DNA from: Acrasis kona
Taxonomy: Eukaryota; Heterolobosea; Eutetramitea; Acrasida; Acrasidae
NCBI GenBank assembly: GCA_026419775.2
Contig: JAOPGA020001068.1
Location: 36,268 to 100,267, forward strand
DNA: 64,000 nt
Reading direction: 5' to 3'
Shown here: positions 31,777 through 41,410 of the stretch, one piece after another
Layout: each line of letters begins with the position of its first letter
How positions within the stretch are numbered: position 1 is the stretch's first letter
Notes under the pieces: model-generated
The model's database searches: none
What the model was told of the DNA's origin: nothing
The model's input: only the letters and a program-made list of their open reading frames with translations
Translations under genes and position numbers: made by a program

Positions 31777-32506
31777 GTTTGAGAACAACAACTATTGTAA
31801 AAAGTCAACTTGTTAGTTCCAACCTACATCAAAATTTGATATAGTCATCGAACATAATCAAAATTTATTACTTATGAAACATTAGGGAGGGTAATTAAGA
31901 GAGTTCATTGTATTTGCACTTTTTTGGTTATCCAACGACTTTATTTCTAATTATTTCTCCTAGTTCTTCTTTCATCTGCCTATAATAATCTCACGGCATC
32001 GTGGCACCTGTTTTCGCAAGCAACTCTCAGGCATTCATTGTTATTACATCCTGGGTCATCAACTTTTCTGTAATTCCCCTAGTATCACTATTGGGTATAT
32101 CAATATAAAATCGATTACACCTCAATTGCTGTTCTATTAAGACTGTTTCAATAATAATTCAATTTTATTTCGATTTTAAATAAATAACCCTCATAGCTTT
32201 AGGGGATCAGAATAATTATTATTGCCCGAATCAATATCGTTAACTTGCTTACAGTCTGTGATGCACTGGAGTGCACTGTTCTTATCTGCTACATTCTAGA
32301 TTTTAACACGCAAGAAGCAGTGTACTTACTTCAACTCACGTCAACATGTTCTTCACATGTTGCTGGATTATTTTTGCATCAGCGTCATCTTGTTTCAGAA
32401 GCTACAAATTGTCCAAACATCTATTCAATCGTTCAGCAGCATCCTGCTTCATTTTTTTACTAAGATACTAATCTAATTTTAGAGTTTGTAATTCAATTTT
32501 CTAATC
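31777..32506. other. Intergenic stretch between divergent genes
   Basis: About 730 bp between the THOC5 and YOD1 starts. AT-rich; one short plus-strand frame (32245-32463) has no coding character. I see no RNA gene, repeat or mobile element. Confidence 0.5.
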
Positions 32507-33527
32507 ATGTCCACAACAAGGCACATCATGTTGAGAGTCAGAACAACAACAGGCACAATCGTGATAAAAGATGTCCACCCTTCAATTACATTTTCCGATT
32601 TAAAAAAGATAATAGAGCAAAAAACCAATATCATCACTGCGAGACAAAAAAGTAAGTTTGTATTCAATCATATCTGTCTAACCATAAGTCAAAATGGGAT
32701 TTCCTCCCAAACTCATTGAGGATCAAGAATCAATCACAGTAGGCGATCTTAAAATTAACAGTGGCGAGACTTTAATTGTAGAAGAGAGCGAAGAATTATT
32801 ATTAACAAATAACGGCACAATTCAACAACTAACTCCCAAGTATTACTCAAATATTCCCCCACAACCTAGTTCAGCAACTTCAAATATAACTCAAGATGCA
32901 GGAGATATGCTCAGACGGGTCATTCCCAGCGATAACAGCTGCTTATTCAACGCTGTATCTTACTCACTCGAAGGACCCAACTACAAAACTCTACCGCGCG
33001 CCAAATCACTTCGACAAGTAATTGCCGATGTTGTCAAAAACGATCCCATTACATTCGACGAAGCAACATTGGGACAAAATCCAAAAGAATATTGTAACTG
33101 GATAAAAAAAACCGACTCATGGGGAGGTGCCATAGAATTGATGATCTTATCAAAATTCTACAACATTGAAATTTGCGCACACGACATTCAAACTTGCCGT
33201 GTAGATCGGTATGGACAAGATTTGACCGATTGTAACATCAAGATTTACCTCCTGTATGATGGCATTCACTACGACAGCATGGCACTCAATCCAATCAAAG
33301 ATGGCCCAGAGGATATCGACATTACTTTGTTTAATAAAGAAGACACTGTGTCGGACGACAAAGCTGCGCAGTATGTCAAGGCTGCCCATCAGAGACACGA
33401 GTTTACAAATGTTAGCGAATTTGATCTTAGATGTTTGGTATGTCAAAAGGGACTTCGAGGTGAGACGGAGGCAAGGGAACATGCAAAGTCTACTGGTCAT
33501 GTGAACTTTGGTGAATATAAAAAATAA
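32507..33527 (+). CDS. YOD1: Ubiquitin thioesterase OTU1/YOD1
   Basis: Two exons (32507-32651 and 32689-33527; intron 37 nt) give 327 residues, close to animal YOD1 and yeast OTU1. Domains in order: a UBX-like beta grasp (residues 1-85, ending with MGFPPKLIEDQ as in the VGFPP motif of the family), an OTU protease core with the catalytic Cys in PSDNSCLFNAV and His in LLYDGIHYDSM plus GGAIELMILSKFYNIEI, and a C-terminal C2H2 zinc finger (CLVCQKGL ... EHAKSTGHVNF). The join across the intron restores the family sequence. OTU1 removes ubiquitin from Cdc48/p97 clients in ER-associated degradation. Confidence 0.93.
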
Positions 33528-33543
33528 TTTGTGTAAATGTTGA

Positions 33544-34705
33544 CTAATTACATTTATTTGACAGTAAATCTTCAATCTTTTCCTTTAATAACGGGTCACA
33601 TTCTTTTGATAGTTCAATTTTTAAGAATGGCATTTTATAGCTGAACCTACGGAGTACTTTTAATAAATCATCTCCATTTGTCTCACAATTACTACCATCA
33701 AGTTTGAGTCTTGTTAAATCTGGTGATGCGTGGACGGAAAGAATATTTTTTAAAATGGATGGATCTGCTTTTTTATTATTAGACAAATCAACTTCGGTGA
33801 CGTTATCAAGCTGCAGCTTGATTATTACGTTATGTCTAAATTGAACAAAACAAGAGTTTTGGTTGCACTGGACCTTGAAAAGCTTTGGAAAGTGCTCTAA
33901 CAATGATTCAGCAAATTCTTTTGGTAGCATTATTCCTCTGACTTTTAAAATACTCAAATCAGAGTCGTCGCTCGTCCGATCCATAAGCTTCCTCAAAGTC
34001 GCACTTGTAATGTTGGTATGTGAAGCATCAAAATGACTCAATGCATCAGGATTCTTTAAGATGCTTAACATGATTTTTATTCCATTGTCTGTTGTGCGCG
34101 TTGTGCGGGCTAATGTCAATCTAAAATGTTAGTCATTCGAACGTCATCAATTTACTTTTTCAGATAATCCAAGTTTTTTCCTATTGTGAGAAGTGTATTG
34201 TCGTCTACTTCTTCGACATGAGATAGGTCAATTTCATTGACCTGGTTTAATCTAGGAATTACCTGACCACAAAGAAATCTGTTATTAATCCGGTCTACAT
34301 TGGATAAATTAAGTTTCAAGATTTGCTGGGGTGTTATTAAACCCGAATCAAGTGCATCCAATGTATACTTAAGGGCTTTCTAATAATTGGCTTATTCGAA
34401 TGCTGAAATTGTTTTACCTGCAACTCTTGCTTTGAGAGTTCATGTGGTTTCTTTGTCTGTTTTTCTTTGTCACAATAAGTATCATAAAATTCAGAGAGTT
34501 CGTCATTGTCAGATAAAGATTTTTCAACACAGAAGTGCAACCAAGGCTGGCTTTTGTCTGAGTCTTCTTCCTTCTGGTTTAGACCAAAAATACTTATCAC
34601 AACAGCTTCTTGTATTAGTTTCGTGTAAATGAATTGCCTACGTGATATCTGGTTCGCAATTATTCTTGCTCTTTGTGTCGCTCTAGATGTGAGAACTTCA
34701 TTCAT
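33544..34705 (-). CDS. Leucine-rich-repeat (RNI-like) protein
   Basis: Three exons (34705-34418, 34379-34156, 34120-33544; introns 38 and 35 nt) give 362 residues. The N-terminal 100 residues are helical and charged. From about 105 on there are irregular leucine-rich repeats (ILKLNLSNVDRINNRFL, VNEIDLSHVEEVDDNTLL, VTEVDLSNNKKADPSIL, LTRLKLDGSNCETNGDDLL) with the spacing of ribonuclease-inhibitor-like LRRs. No F-box, kinase or membrane segment is seen, so it is likely an intracellular scaffold. It shares an extremely short divergent promoter with the next gene and converges on YOD1, stop to stop in 16 nt. Confidence 0.78.
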
Positions 34706-34728
34706 TTCCCTTACAATAATTTAATGTG
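34706..34728. promoter_or_regulatory. 23-bp divergent start-codon spacer
   Basis: Only 23 bp (CATTTCCC... to ...TTTAATGTG side) separate the ATG of the LRR gene (34705, minus) from the ATG of the GspE-N2-like gene (34729, plus). Both starts are the first in-frame ATGs of well-coding frames. Promoter elements must lie inside the opposite gene, or the transcripts start almost at the codon. Confidence 0.5.
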
Positions 34729-35307
34729 ATGCAAAGTTCACTTCTAAGAAGGTTGCAGACAGTCATACGGCATGTGAATCCAAACCATGATGAGAGAGTA
34801 GCAACAGCTGCAGCTTTTAGGACTATACACACAGGTATAGAATATGATCCCGATGCGGCGTCTTTTGACAGGAGAAAGCCTTTAAGTTTGGAACTGAGAA
34901 GATCACAATGGAACTCAACAGATGTACCTACAGACGGCGATTCAGAACAATCAAAAGGAGCTCCTTCAAGCTATCCACATACAACCATTCTTCTTTTAGA
35001 TCACATTTTCCACGTCAGTCGTCTACTAAACGCAAGACATATTCACCTCAAATATGTTGAGGCCAGTACAGATACATACGTCATGTTTCGTACACAATAT
35101 GGTCTTATAACTTATTCAACAATAAACAACGGACATTGGATCCATTACTTGATGATGCATGCCACAGGCCAAGAGGAACCGGAGAAGGCAGGTGAGGGTG
35201 AATTTAGGTTAGAAGTTATTAATGAAAGGGATGGACGCATGGAGTTTACGGTTAACATCGTTTATATACAAGGAGGAGTAAAACTAACTATATCGCCACT
35301 TAATTAA
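34729..35307 (+). CDS. Putative mitochondrial protein with GspE-N2-like domain
   Basis: Intronless, 192 residues from ATG 34729 (the frame extends one GTG codon further). The N-terminal ~35 residues (SSLLRRLQTVIRHV ... AAAFRTIHTG) are rich in Arg, Ser and Ala without acidic clusters, as in mitochondrial presequences. From about residue 85 the sequence (LLLDHIFHVSRLLNARHIHL, KYVEASTDTYVMFRTQYGLI) recalls the N2 domain of type II secretion ATPase GspE/PilB, where ASDIHIEP...VRFRIDGVL precedes the ATPase. The ATPase domain is absent and the protein stops after a further beta-rich segment. Naegleria and some other discobids and jakobids have a mitochondrial type II secretion system, for which I recall stand-alone GspE-N2 proteins. 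The match is by eye and modest; it could be an unrelated alpha/beta protein. Confidence 0.45.
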   Translation: MQSSLLRRLQTVIRHVNPNHDERVATAAAFRTIHTGIEYDPDAASFDRRKPLSLELRRSQWNSTDVPTDGDSEQSKGAPSSYPHTTILLLDHIFHVSRLLNARHIHLKYVEASTDTYVMFRTQYGLITYSTINNGHWIHYLMMHATGQEEPEKAGEGEFRLEVINERDGRMEFTVNIVYIQGGVKLTISPLN

Positions 35308-35321
35308 ACATATTTTATAAA

Positions 35322-35885
35322 TTATTGTTTAGGTGATTTTGGTGACTTTGTGTCTTCTGCTTTTGGTGTGGCTGGTGATTTGGTTTTGTTTGGTAGTAAT
35401 GCATCTCCTTGCTTCTTAGCGGGGCTGCTTGGTGTGCTCTGCTTTTCGTTCTTTTGGGATTGTTTGTTTGCATCGGTTGATGGTTGGAGGGCATCTCCTT
35501 GCTTCTTTGCGGATGCACCTTCTTGTTGCTTCTTCTTCTTTTCCTCAACCTCCTTCTTTTGTTGCTCCATTAATGAGTTGAAGTTTGCGGTCTTCTTCAA
35601 CCAGATTTGGATCTTTGCTTTGGGGTATGAGGTTTCCTCTCCATCGGCCTTGGTGTCAACGGTTGAGGTTTGGATCTTTCGGATCTCAACGAAACCACCA
35701 CTCTTTAGAATCTCAGAGCAGGATACAACAGTTATGATCGCGTTTCCGAGTCCGCTAAGTTCAATCTCGTCCTGGGAAGTTAGGAACTTCTTTGACAAAT
35801 AGATGTAGAATGATAAAGGTTGCTTGGAGTTGCTGACCTGGATTTTGTTTTCGTTGGGTTGTTGTTCGGTAGCTGGGGTAGACAT
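35322..35885 (-). CDS. Alba-domain nucleic-acid-binding protein
   Basis: Intronless, 187 residues. Residues 12-100 read as an Alba domain: IQVSNSKQPLSFYIYLSKKF, then IELSGLGNAIITVVSCSEIL (the AIxxxVxxAEIL helix) and GGFVEIRKIQTSTVD with the final strand AKIQIWLKK. The rest is a Lys/Gln-rich helix (EQQKKEVEEKKKKQQEG) and a low-complexity tail in which a KKQGDALLP/KKQGDALQP unit occurs twice among Ser-Pro-Lys stretches. Eukaryotic Alba proteins bind RNA (RNase P/MRP subunits, translational regulators in parasites). The tail suggests an RNA-granule or ribosome-associated protein, which is inference. Convergent with the previous gene, stops 14 nt apart. Confidence 0.8.
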   Translation of the reverse strand: MSTPATEQQPNENKIQVSNSKQPLSFYIYLSKKFLTSQDEIELSGLGNAIITVVSCSEILKSGGFVEIRKIQTSTVDTKADGEETSYPKAKIQIWLKKTANFNSLMEQQKKEVEEKKKKQQEGASAKKQGDALQPSTDANKQSQKNEKQSTPSSPAKKQGDALLPNKTKSPATPKAEDTKSPKSPKQ

Positions 35886-35983
35886 TATAAGAACGAAAAA
35901 TTTATGATATGGTGTTTGAGATCTTTTTTCTTCTTTTTAAAGCACAATCAACCGCGCAAAGTTGACCAACACATTGTGTGAGA

Positions 35984-38728
35984 ATGGCAACACAATACAC
36001 AGGCATGAGGTATGCCATCAAGGCAATGAAGAGCATGAAGAGCATGATAAAAGTGCGCACAGTAGATGATCTTCCGCCATCAGTACTACGACCAGCATTA
36101 AATGATGAAAAAGCAAGAGAACAACTAAAAAAGATTTTGGAAGGCATTAAGGAATCTGGAATGGTCACAGATTATCAAACTATACACTCCGGAATTAGTG
36201 TTGATGGTCTTCCAGAAGTCAACACGTTGGACACAACATCCTTCATGTCGGAACCAGATTATCTAAAAAGAGCCACAAACACAAAAGTTTGAATCAACAT
36301 CATTTTGACAATTATTCACAATATGATAGACTCCAGAGAAGGGAACAGGTGTTACAGCTCGTTTAGAACATTCTAGACAATTCGGTGGTTTGGATCCAAG
36401 ACTACAAAACATTCTCAAACCATTCAAAACAACTGAGGCCCTTAAAGAACATTTGAGTCAATTAAAAGTGGAGTCAAAAATCGCAGACTACTTGGCCTTG
36501 CTATCAGATGAGTCAGCCTACCTCGATGCTTGTTTCGAAAAGGAAGTCGACCCACTCACAGAGAAGGCCATCAAATACAGAAAAAACGTAAGAATTAATT
36601 CGAATCATGATTAACATTTCAGCCATCAGAATTCATCCAACACCAACGTTTCCACAGACTCTTGAGCGATATTGTATTTTATGGACTCGATGCAGAGGAA
36701 GTCAACAAGTTGGAATCCATTTCATACACATCCATCAAAGAAGAAGTAGAATACGAAAACTTTTTACAAGATCCCGTCGACACCGTCGCGAAATTAGCCG
36801 CACAAGTCGGTTCCATTTGGAGCGGAACAGTAACCGATGAAAATGAAGCAGAAGTGATTGCCAAATTCCAACGCTTCGAAAATGAATTGTACAATTCGAA
36901 TAATGGAATTCTTGATGCGGAACGAATCAAACACAAACCCTCTCACCGCGCACAGCGATTCCGTGCTTTCCCAACCGCCTATCAAAGCGAAGAGAAATTA
37001 AAATACATTGACGAGTTATCGAGAGTGAGAATATTGAATCCAAGCGAAGCTAGAATCAAATTCATACTCTTGCTGAGACGCAAGTTGGCCGATTACACAT
37101 TCGACGCAAAAGAACAAGCAGAAAAAAAGGCACATGCTAAGGAAATTGCAGAATGGGTTCGTGAGTACTTGTCCAAGATGAATCAACACAAGGATCAATT
37201 CGACGAGATTCACGATCGATACGAAAATGACGAATTTGTAAAGAACGAAACACAGATTAGAAGCATTCTGAGACAAGAAAAGATGAGAACACAAAAAGAA
37301 TCAGAAGAATCAGAAGGATCGGAACAACAAGTGCAGGACAAACAAGAGTTCAGCAAGCTAGTCCAATTACAAAAGCGCAACGATGAAATCTTTTTCGAAA
37401 GATTAGAAAACGAACTCGAATCGTCCCCAAGTGATTCCGAAGTGGTCACGCCCATTCTATCGGTGGTCAAAAACGTACAACAATTCAAGTACCAACTACT
37501 CGACCAACACTCTGAACAATTACAAAAAGTAATGGCGACCAATCACGCATCAACAATCTTGGATCATTTAGAAGATCGACAATCCAATGCAACTGATCTG
37601 CACAAACTCAATCAACAAATCATGAACCAAACACAATCAAAATACAGCGAATTGCTCGACCAGCAGCAATACAAATCAATGGTTTCTCAGCTCAAAAAAA
37701 TCATCACCGAAAGAACGGCAATGGACCAACCACGTAAATACTTGTGCGAGCTGTACACCAAGATCCAATTGATCGGCACTCATTTCCACGTCAAGCAATT
37801 CGACACCATGAAGCAACAAAACGAAACGACAACAACAAACAGCGTTGCTCATGAAAAGGCAAGAAAGTTGTTGGATCGCTTGATAGTGATTGCTAGAAAT
37901 CATTCTAGAGATCATCCAGATTTACCTCACGAAACTTCCTATTTGAATCCAGAGACCATCAATCGAATGATTTCGTTGATCAGCAGCGATCCGCTCATCA
38001 TGAAACAAATCAAAACTGCATTCTTGCCCAAGAATTACTTGAAGAAACAAATCGTACCTCCTCATAAATTATATGCAGTAAAGAACTTTGCATGCGGTCC
38101 CAATTATGTAAATCAGACCGAATCGAGGGTCAGATTAACTGCAAAGATTTCTGATTTGAAGTTGAATAAGGTACAAACAACGCGATTCAAACAAATCATG
38201 TTAGCTGCTGCGGACGGTCACAAGAGCAAGAGATTTAATGTTCATGACGGCAGCATTTATTTGAAATGTAGAATGTTTGATACCAGAGAAGCCAACGCTA
38301 GCTATCTAAAGAGCACGTTGGTCGAATTGAAGCGATTGGCCATGGATGATACCATTCAACTCAACGCGCCCATCCAGAAACAACCATCCACGTTCGATAA
38401 GATCAAGGAGAGGTTTAGTAATTTATCGGATCATGATCCAGATAGTGAGGAAGCGCTCACCAAATGGATCAAGCTTAAAAAGATGGGTAAATTCTATGTG
38501 GGAGCTGATGAGACTTATGGATTCGATTACCATTGGGGTGGTAGCGCGAAACAAGAGGGCGATGCAGCTGTCGTCGCGCCAGAGATGAGCCAGGTGGCAG
38601 TGGAGGAGGAAGCATTGGGTGAGGACGAGGAGTATGTGACCGAGACGATCGAAGAGTACTTGACCGATGACGAAGATAATCCAGAAGATTACTTCTCCGA
38701 AACTGATGTAGATGAAATGAAAGCATAA
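35984..38728 (+). CDS. Mitochondrial small ribosomal subunit protein mS35, greatly extended
   Basis: Three exons (35984-36286, 36330-36587, 36623-38728; introns 43 and 35 nt) give 888 residues from ATG 35984. The C-terminal third carries the mS35 signature: TESRVRLTAKISDLKLNKVQ, RFKQIMLAAADGHKSKRFNV, then SIYLKCRMFDTREANASYLK and a closing helix LVELKRLAMDD, matching the RFVRLKVELSDLPL ... RQNYDYAVYLL core. The N-terminal segment includes a basic start (RYAIKAMKSMKSMIKV) that can serve as presequence. Between lie about 550 residues of charged helices not found in usual mS35 (about 320 residues in animals). The final 60 residues are acidic (EEEALGEDEEYVTE). It should sit in the head of the mitochondrial 28S-type subunit. 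Discoban mitoribosomes are known for enlarged proteins, which fits. Confidence 0.75.
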
Positions 38729-38754
38729 ATATTTGATATTTACAAATGATACAA

Positions 38755-41275
38755 TCAATCAGACTCTGAATCAACCACGCTCTTTTTCTTTTTTCTTCTT
38801 CTTCTCTTCTTTTTCTTTTTGGAATCTTCGTCGTCTGATTCTTCTTCCTCTGATTCTTCTGATTCTTCCTTTTTCTTTTTCTTCTTTTTCTTCTTCTTTC
38901 TTCTCTTTTCGGTTTTGACGGCCTCTTCTTCTTCTTCTTCTTCGCTTACTACTGCTTCCTGGGCCTTCTTTAGTTGTTCGACCTCTTGGCGAGCGACTTC
39001 CTCTTCGTATTCCTTCCTCTTTCTTTCGTTTTCTTCGAATATGCTCAGTTTGGTTTTGACGTATTCTGCAAATTTTCTGTATTGAAGAGTGTTGTTGGCT
39101 GCAATAATCTTGTAACTCAAATAAGGGCTATTATCATCGACGTTCTCATCTACTGCGTTTCTTCTGGCAGATTCATATAGAATATCTGCCATATTTCTGA
39201 TTTTGTTCTTGTTGATCAGAATATCTTCGAGGAATATTCTACATAACTTGAACATGTTTCTGTTTGGTAAGAGATCGTCTGCTATGATTTTTTCAGCATT
39301 TTTGTTGAGAGCAGTCCAAACTTGGTCCAACTTTGTGATCTCTTCCTCTGATCCCTCTCCCTCTACCATTGCTAGTACGGTTGAAGCGTACAACAGACTT
39401 CTCATAATTCTTAGATTTACTTTACTTCTCCTACTTTGAGCTCTTTTGACACGGAAGATTCTACTAACTAACACCCGAGAGATGATGAAGTTTAATATAA
39501 CATATCGGGCCTTTGTGTTGTCCATGTTGATAATTGCCCCCTGTTTGTCTACAGTAATCTGTTTTTCCTCGTTAGGGAAGAGGTAGTTAACAGGAAGTAG
39601 TACATAATCGCGTGTTAAGATGGCAAGAAACCTTACAAGGGACTGTCTGTTAAAGTCAGATTCTGTTCTCTTCTTTCCTATATCCACCAATTCATTCATG
39701 GCTTCAATTATAATTTTGACCTTTGCTTTGATCTTCACTATACGGTCTTTTATTTTCTTGCTATCCTCCATTGCATTGTTTTTATCTGACTCCTTCTTAT
39801 CATTTTCCTTCTTTTTTTCTGTTACGAATACGCTTGTGATCTCCTTGATAAAGCCTATTATACCATTTCCTGAGATATCCGAAAAAATATCCAGATCGTC
39901 GCCTTGCTGCGATAGAAGAGAAAACAGAGGAATTTTTATAAGATGGGTCAAATATTTTTCTACTCCTACCAAGCTAGTTTCAATCAACTCACTCATCTTG
40001 GATCTTCCATCCTCTAGCAGTTGTAGCCTTTGACTTCTTTTTTTATTCATCAAAACAAAAAAAGTAGTTATTGTGATGATGCGCTGATATTTCCTCAGGC
40101 CCTCTGATTTTGTGTAATTGATTCTTTGCGGTTCAAGAGCGCCTGCCCACTCTTTTTCTCTAGATTTTGGTTTTTTTTTGTCCATTAGTCTTTCAGTTTC
40201 TCCTCCTTTATTGTCCTCTTCTTCACTGTTGAGTAGATTGTTGTTGTCCTTTAAAAATTCATCGATATCTAGTTTTTCAATTCCGTCATCATCTGATGAA
40301 TTCTGTTTATCAGCTTCTATTTTTGATTTTTTCCTCTGTAATCTCTGGTCCTTGAGCTTCTGCTTCCTCTCCTTAAGCATCTCAGCCTTCTTAACTTCTA
40401 ACTCTTCTTTTGTAAGAGCCTCTCCACCCTCATTGTTTTCATCTTTTTGCTTCTCTTCCAACTCCAACTCCAGTTCTTTATTAATTTCTTCTTCTAACAA
40501 TTCTGTGTTTATCGAGTCCAAACTTTCAAGGTCATAAGGTATTACTTCCTCCTCAGCGTATGCATTTCGTCTCTGCTTTCTACCCTGTGTAAGGTCCTTT
40601 TTTGAGGCAGCCTTGTTGGTACCTTCGTTAAACATTGTTTTGTTAAGCATTGCTTGTTGAACTTGTAAGCTTTGAGCAATAACCGCAAGTAGAAGCGAAT
40701 TTGTATCCTTGAGATTTTTGGGGTCATTTCCATCTGGTTTGTTTAGCTCTTCATTAATCTCTGTTAACTCCTCCACTTGTTTCGATTTGTCCCCGTCGAT
40801 TAAATGCGACTTTAAAGCATCTATACGTGATTGTAAAATTTTTTTCCTCCTCATCGACATTTTTAACTGTTCCAGTTGAACATCCAACAGAGCTAATGAC
40901 TATTAGTAACAATAATTTTTCATACGTACTAGTGAGGTCGTACATCATTACTTCATTCATTTCGAATGTTGCTTGTTCTTGTATCGGCTGAGCAGCGAAA
41001 TTGTTATATTCATTATCTAGTTCTACAAGGTTCTCTTGTGGATAATACATGTCGGCCATAGCTTGATATTGTTTAAGTTGTTCGATCGCTTGGTCCTGGT
41101 CGTACATTTGTTGAGGGTCCTGCATTTCTTGCATCAAGTATGGATTGATGACGGGTACATAATTTTGATAGTTGTACGGTACAGCCGGGATTTGGTTATA
41201 TAGATTGTATTGAGGATTTCCTCCATGCTGTTCAAGATACTCTTGGGTACTTGTAAAAGGGTTTACTCTATTCAT
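38755..41275 (-). CDS. Large coiled-coil protein with charged low-complexity tail
   Basis: Two exons (41275-40930 and 40892-38755; intron 37 nt) give 827 residues. The N-terminal 115 residues are Gln/Asn/Tyr/Pro-rich. A coiled coil follows (QLEQLKMSMRRKKILQSRID), then a Glu/Lys-rich region (LELELEEKQKDENNEGG), a central helical domain with hydrophobic helices (YQRIITITTFFVLMNKKRSQ, GVEKYLTHLIKIPLFSLLSQ, RFLAILTRDYVLLPVNYLFP) and a second helical domain (VNLRIMRSLLYASTVLAMVE). The last 90 residues are a Glu coil and alternating poly-Lys, Glu/Ser and poly-Arg/Lys blocks. I do not recognise a family; the combination is reminiscent of basal-body or axonemal scaffold proteins, which is weak inference. 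The long plus-strand ORFs inside it are shadows of GAA/AAG repeats. Confidence 0.75.
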
Positions 41276-41410
41276 ACCATACGAACTGTTTGATGTTGTT
41301 TTTGTAAATTATCTCCCTCCAAATTTTTCCGTTTCCGAATACACATTTGTACCTGTTTTAGAGGGTAATATATGTTTCGCAAGAATGCTTACTTGGCCAC
41401 TACAAATGAC

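Noticed and set aside
38733-40537. Plus-strand Ser/Phe-rich ORFs inside the coiled-coil gene
   Set aside because: Antisense shadows of Glu/Lys codons.
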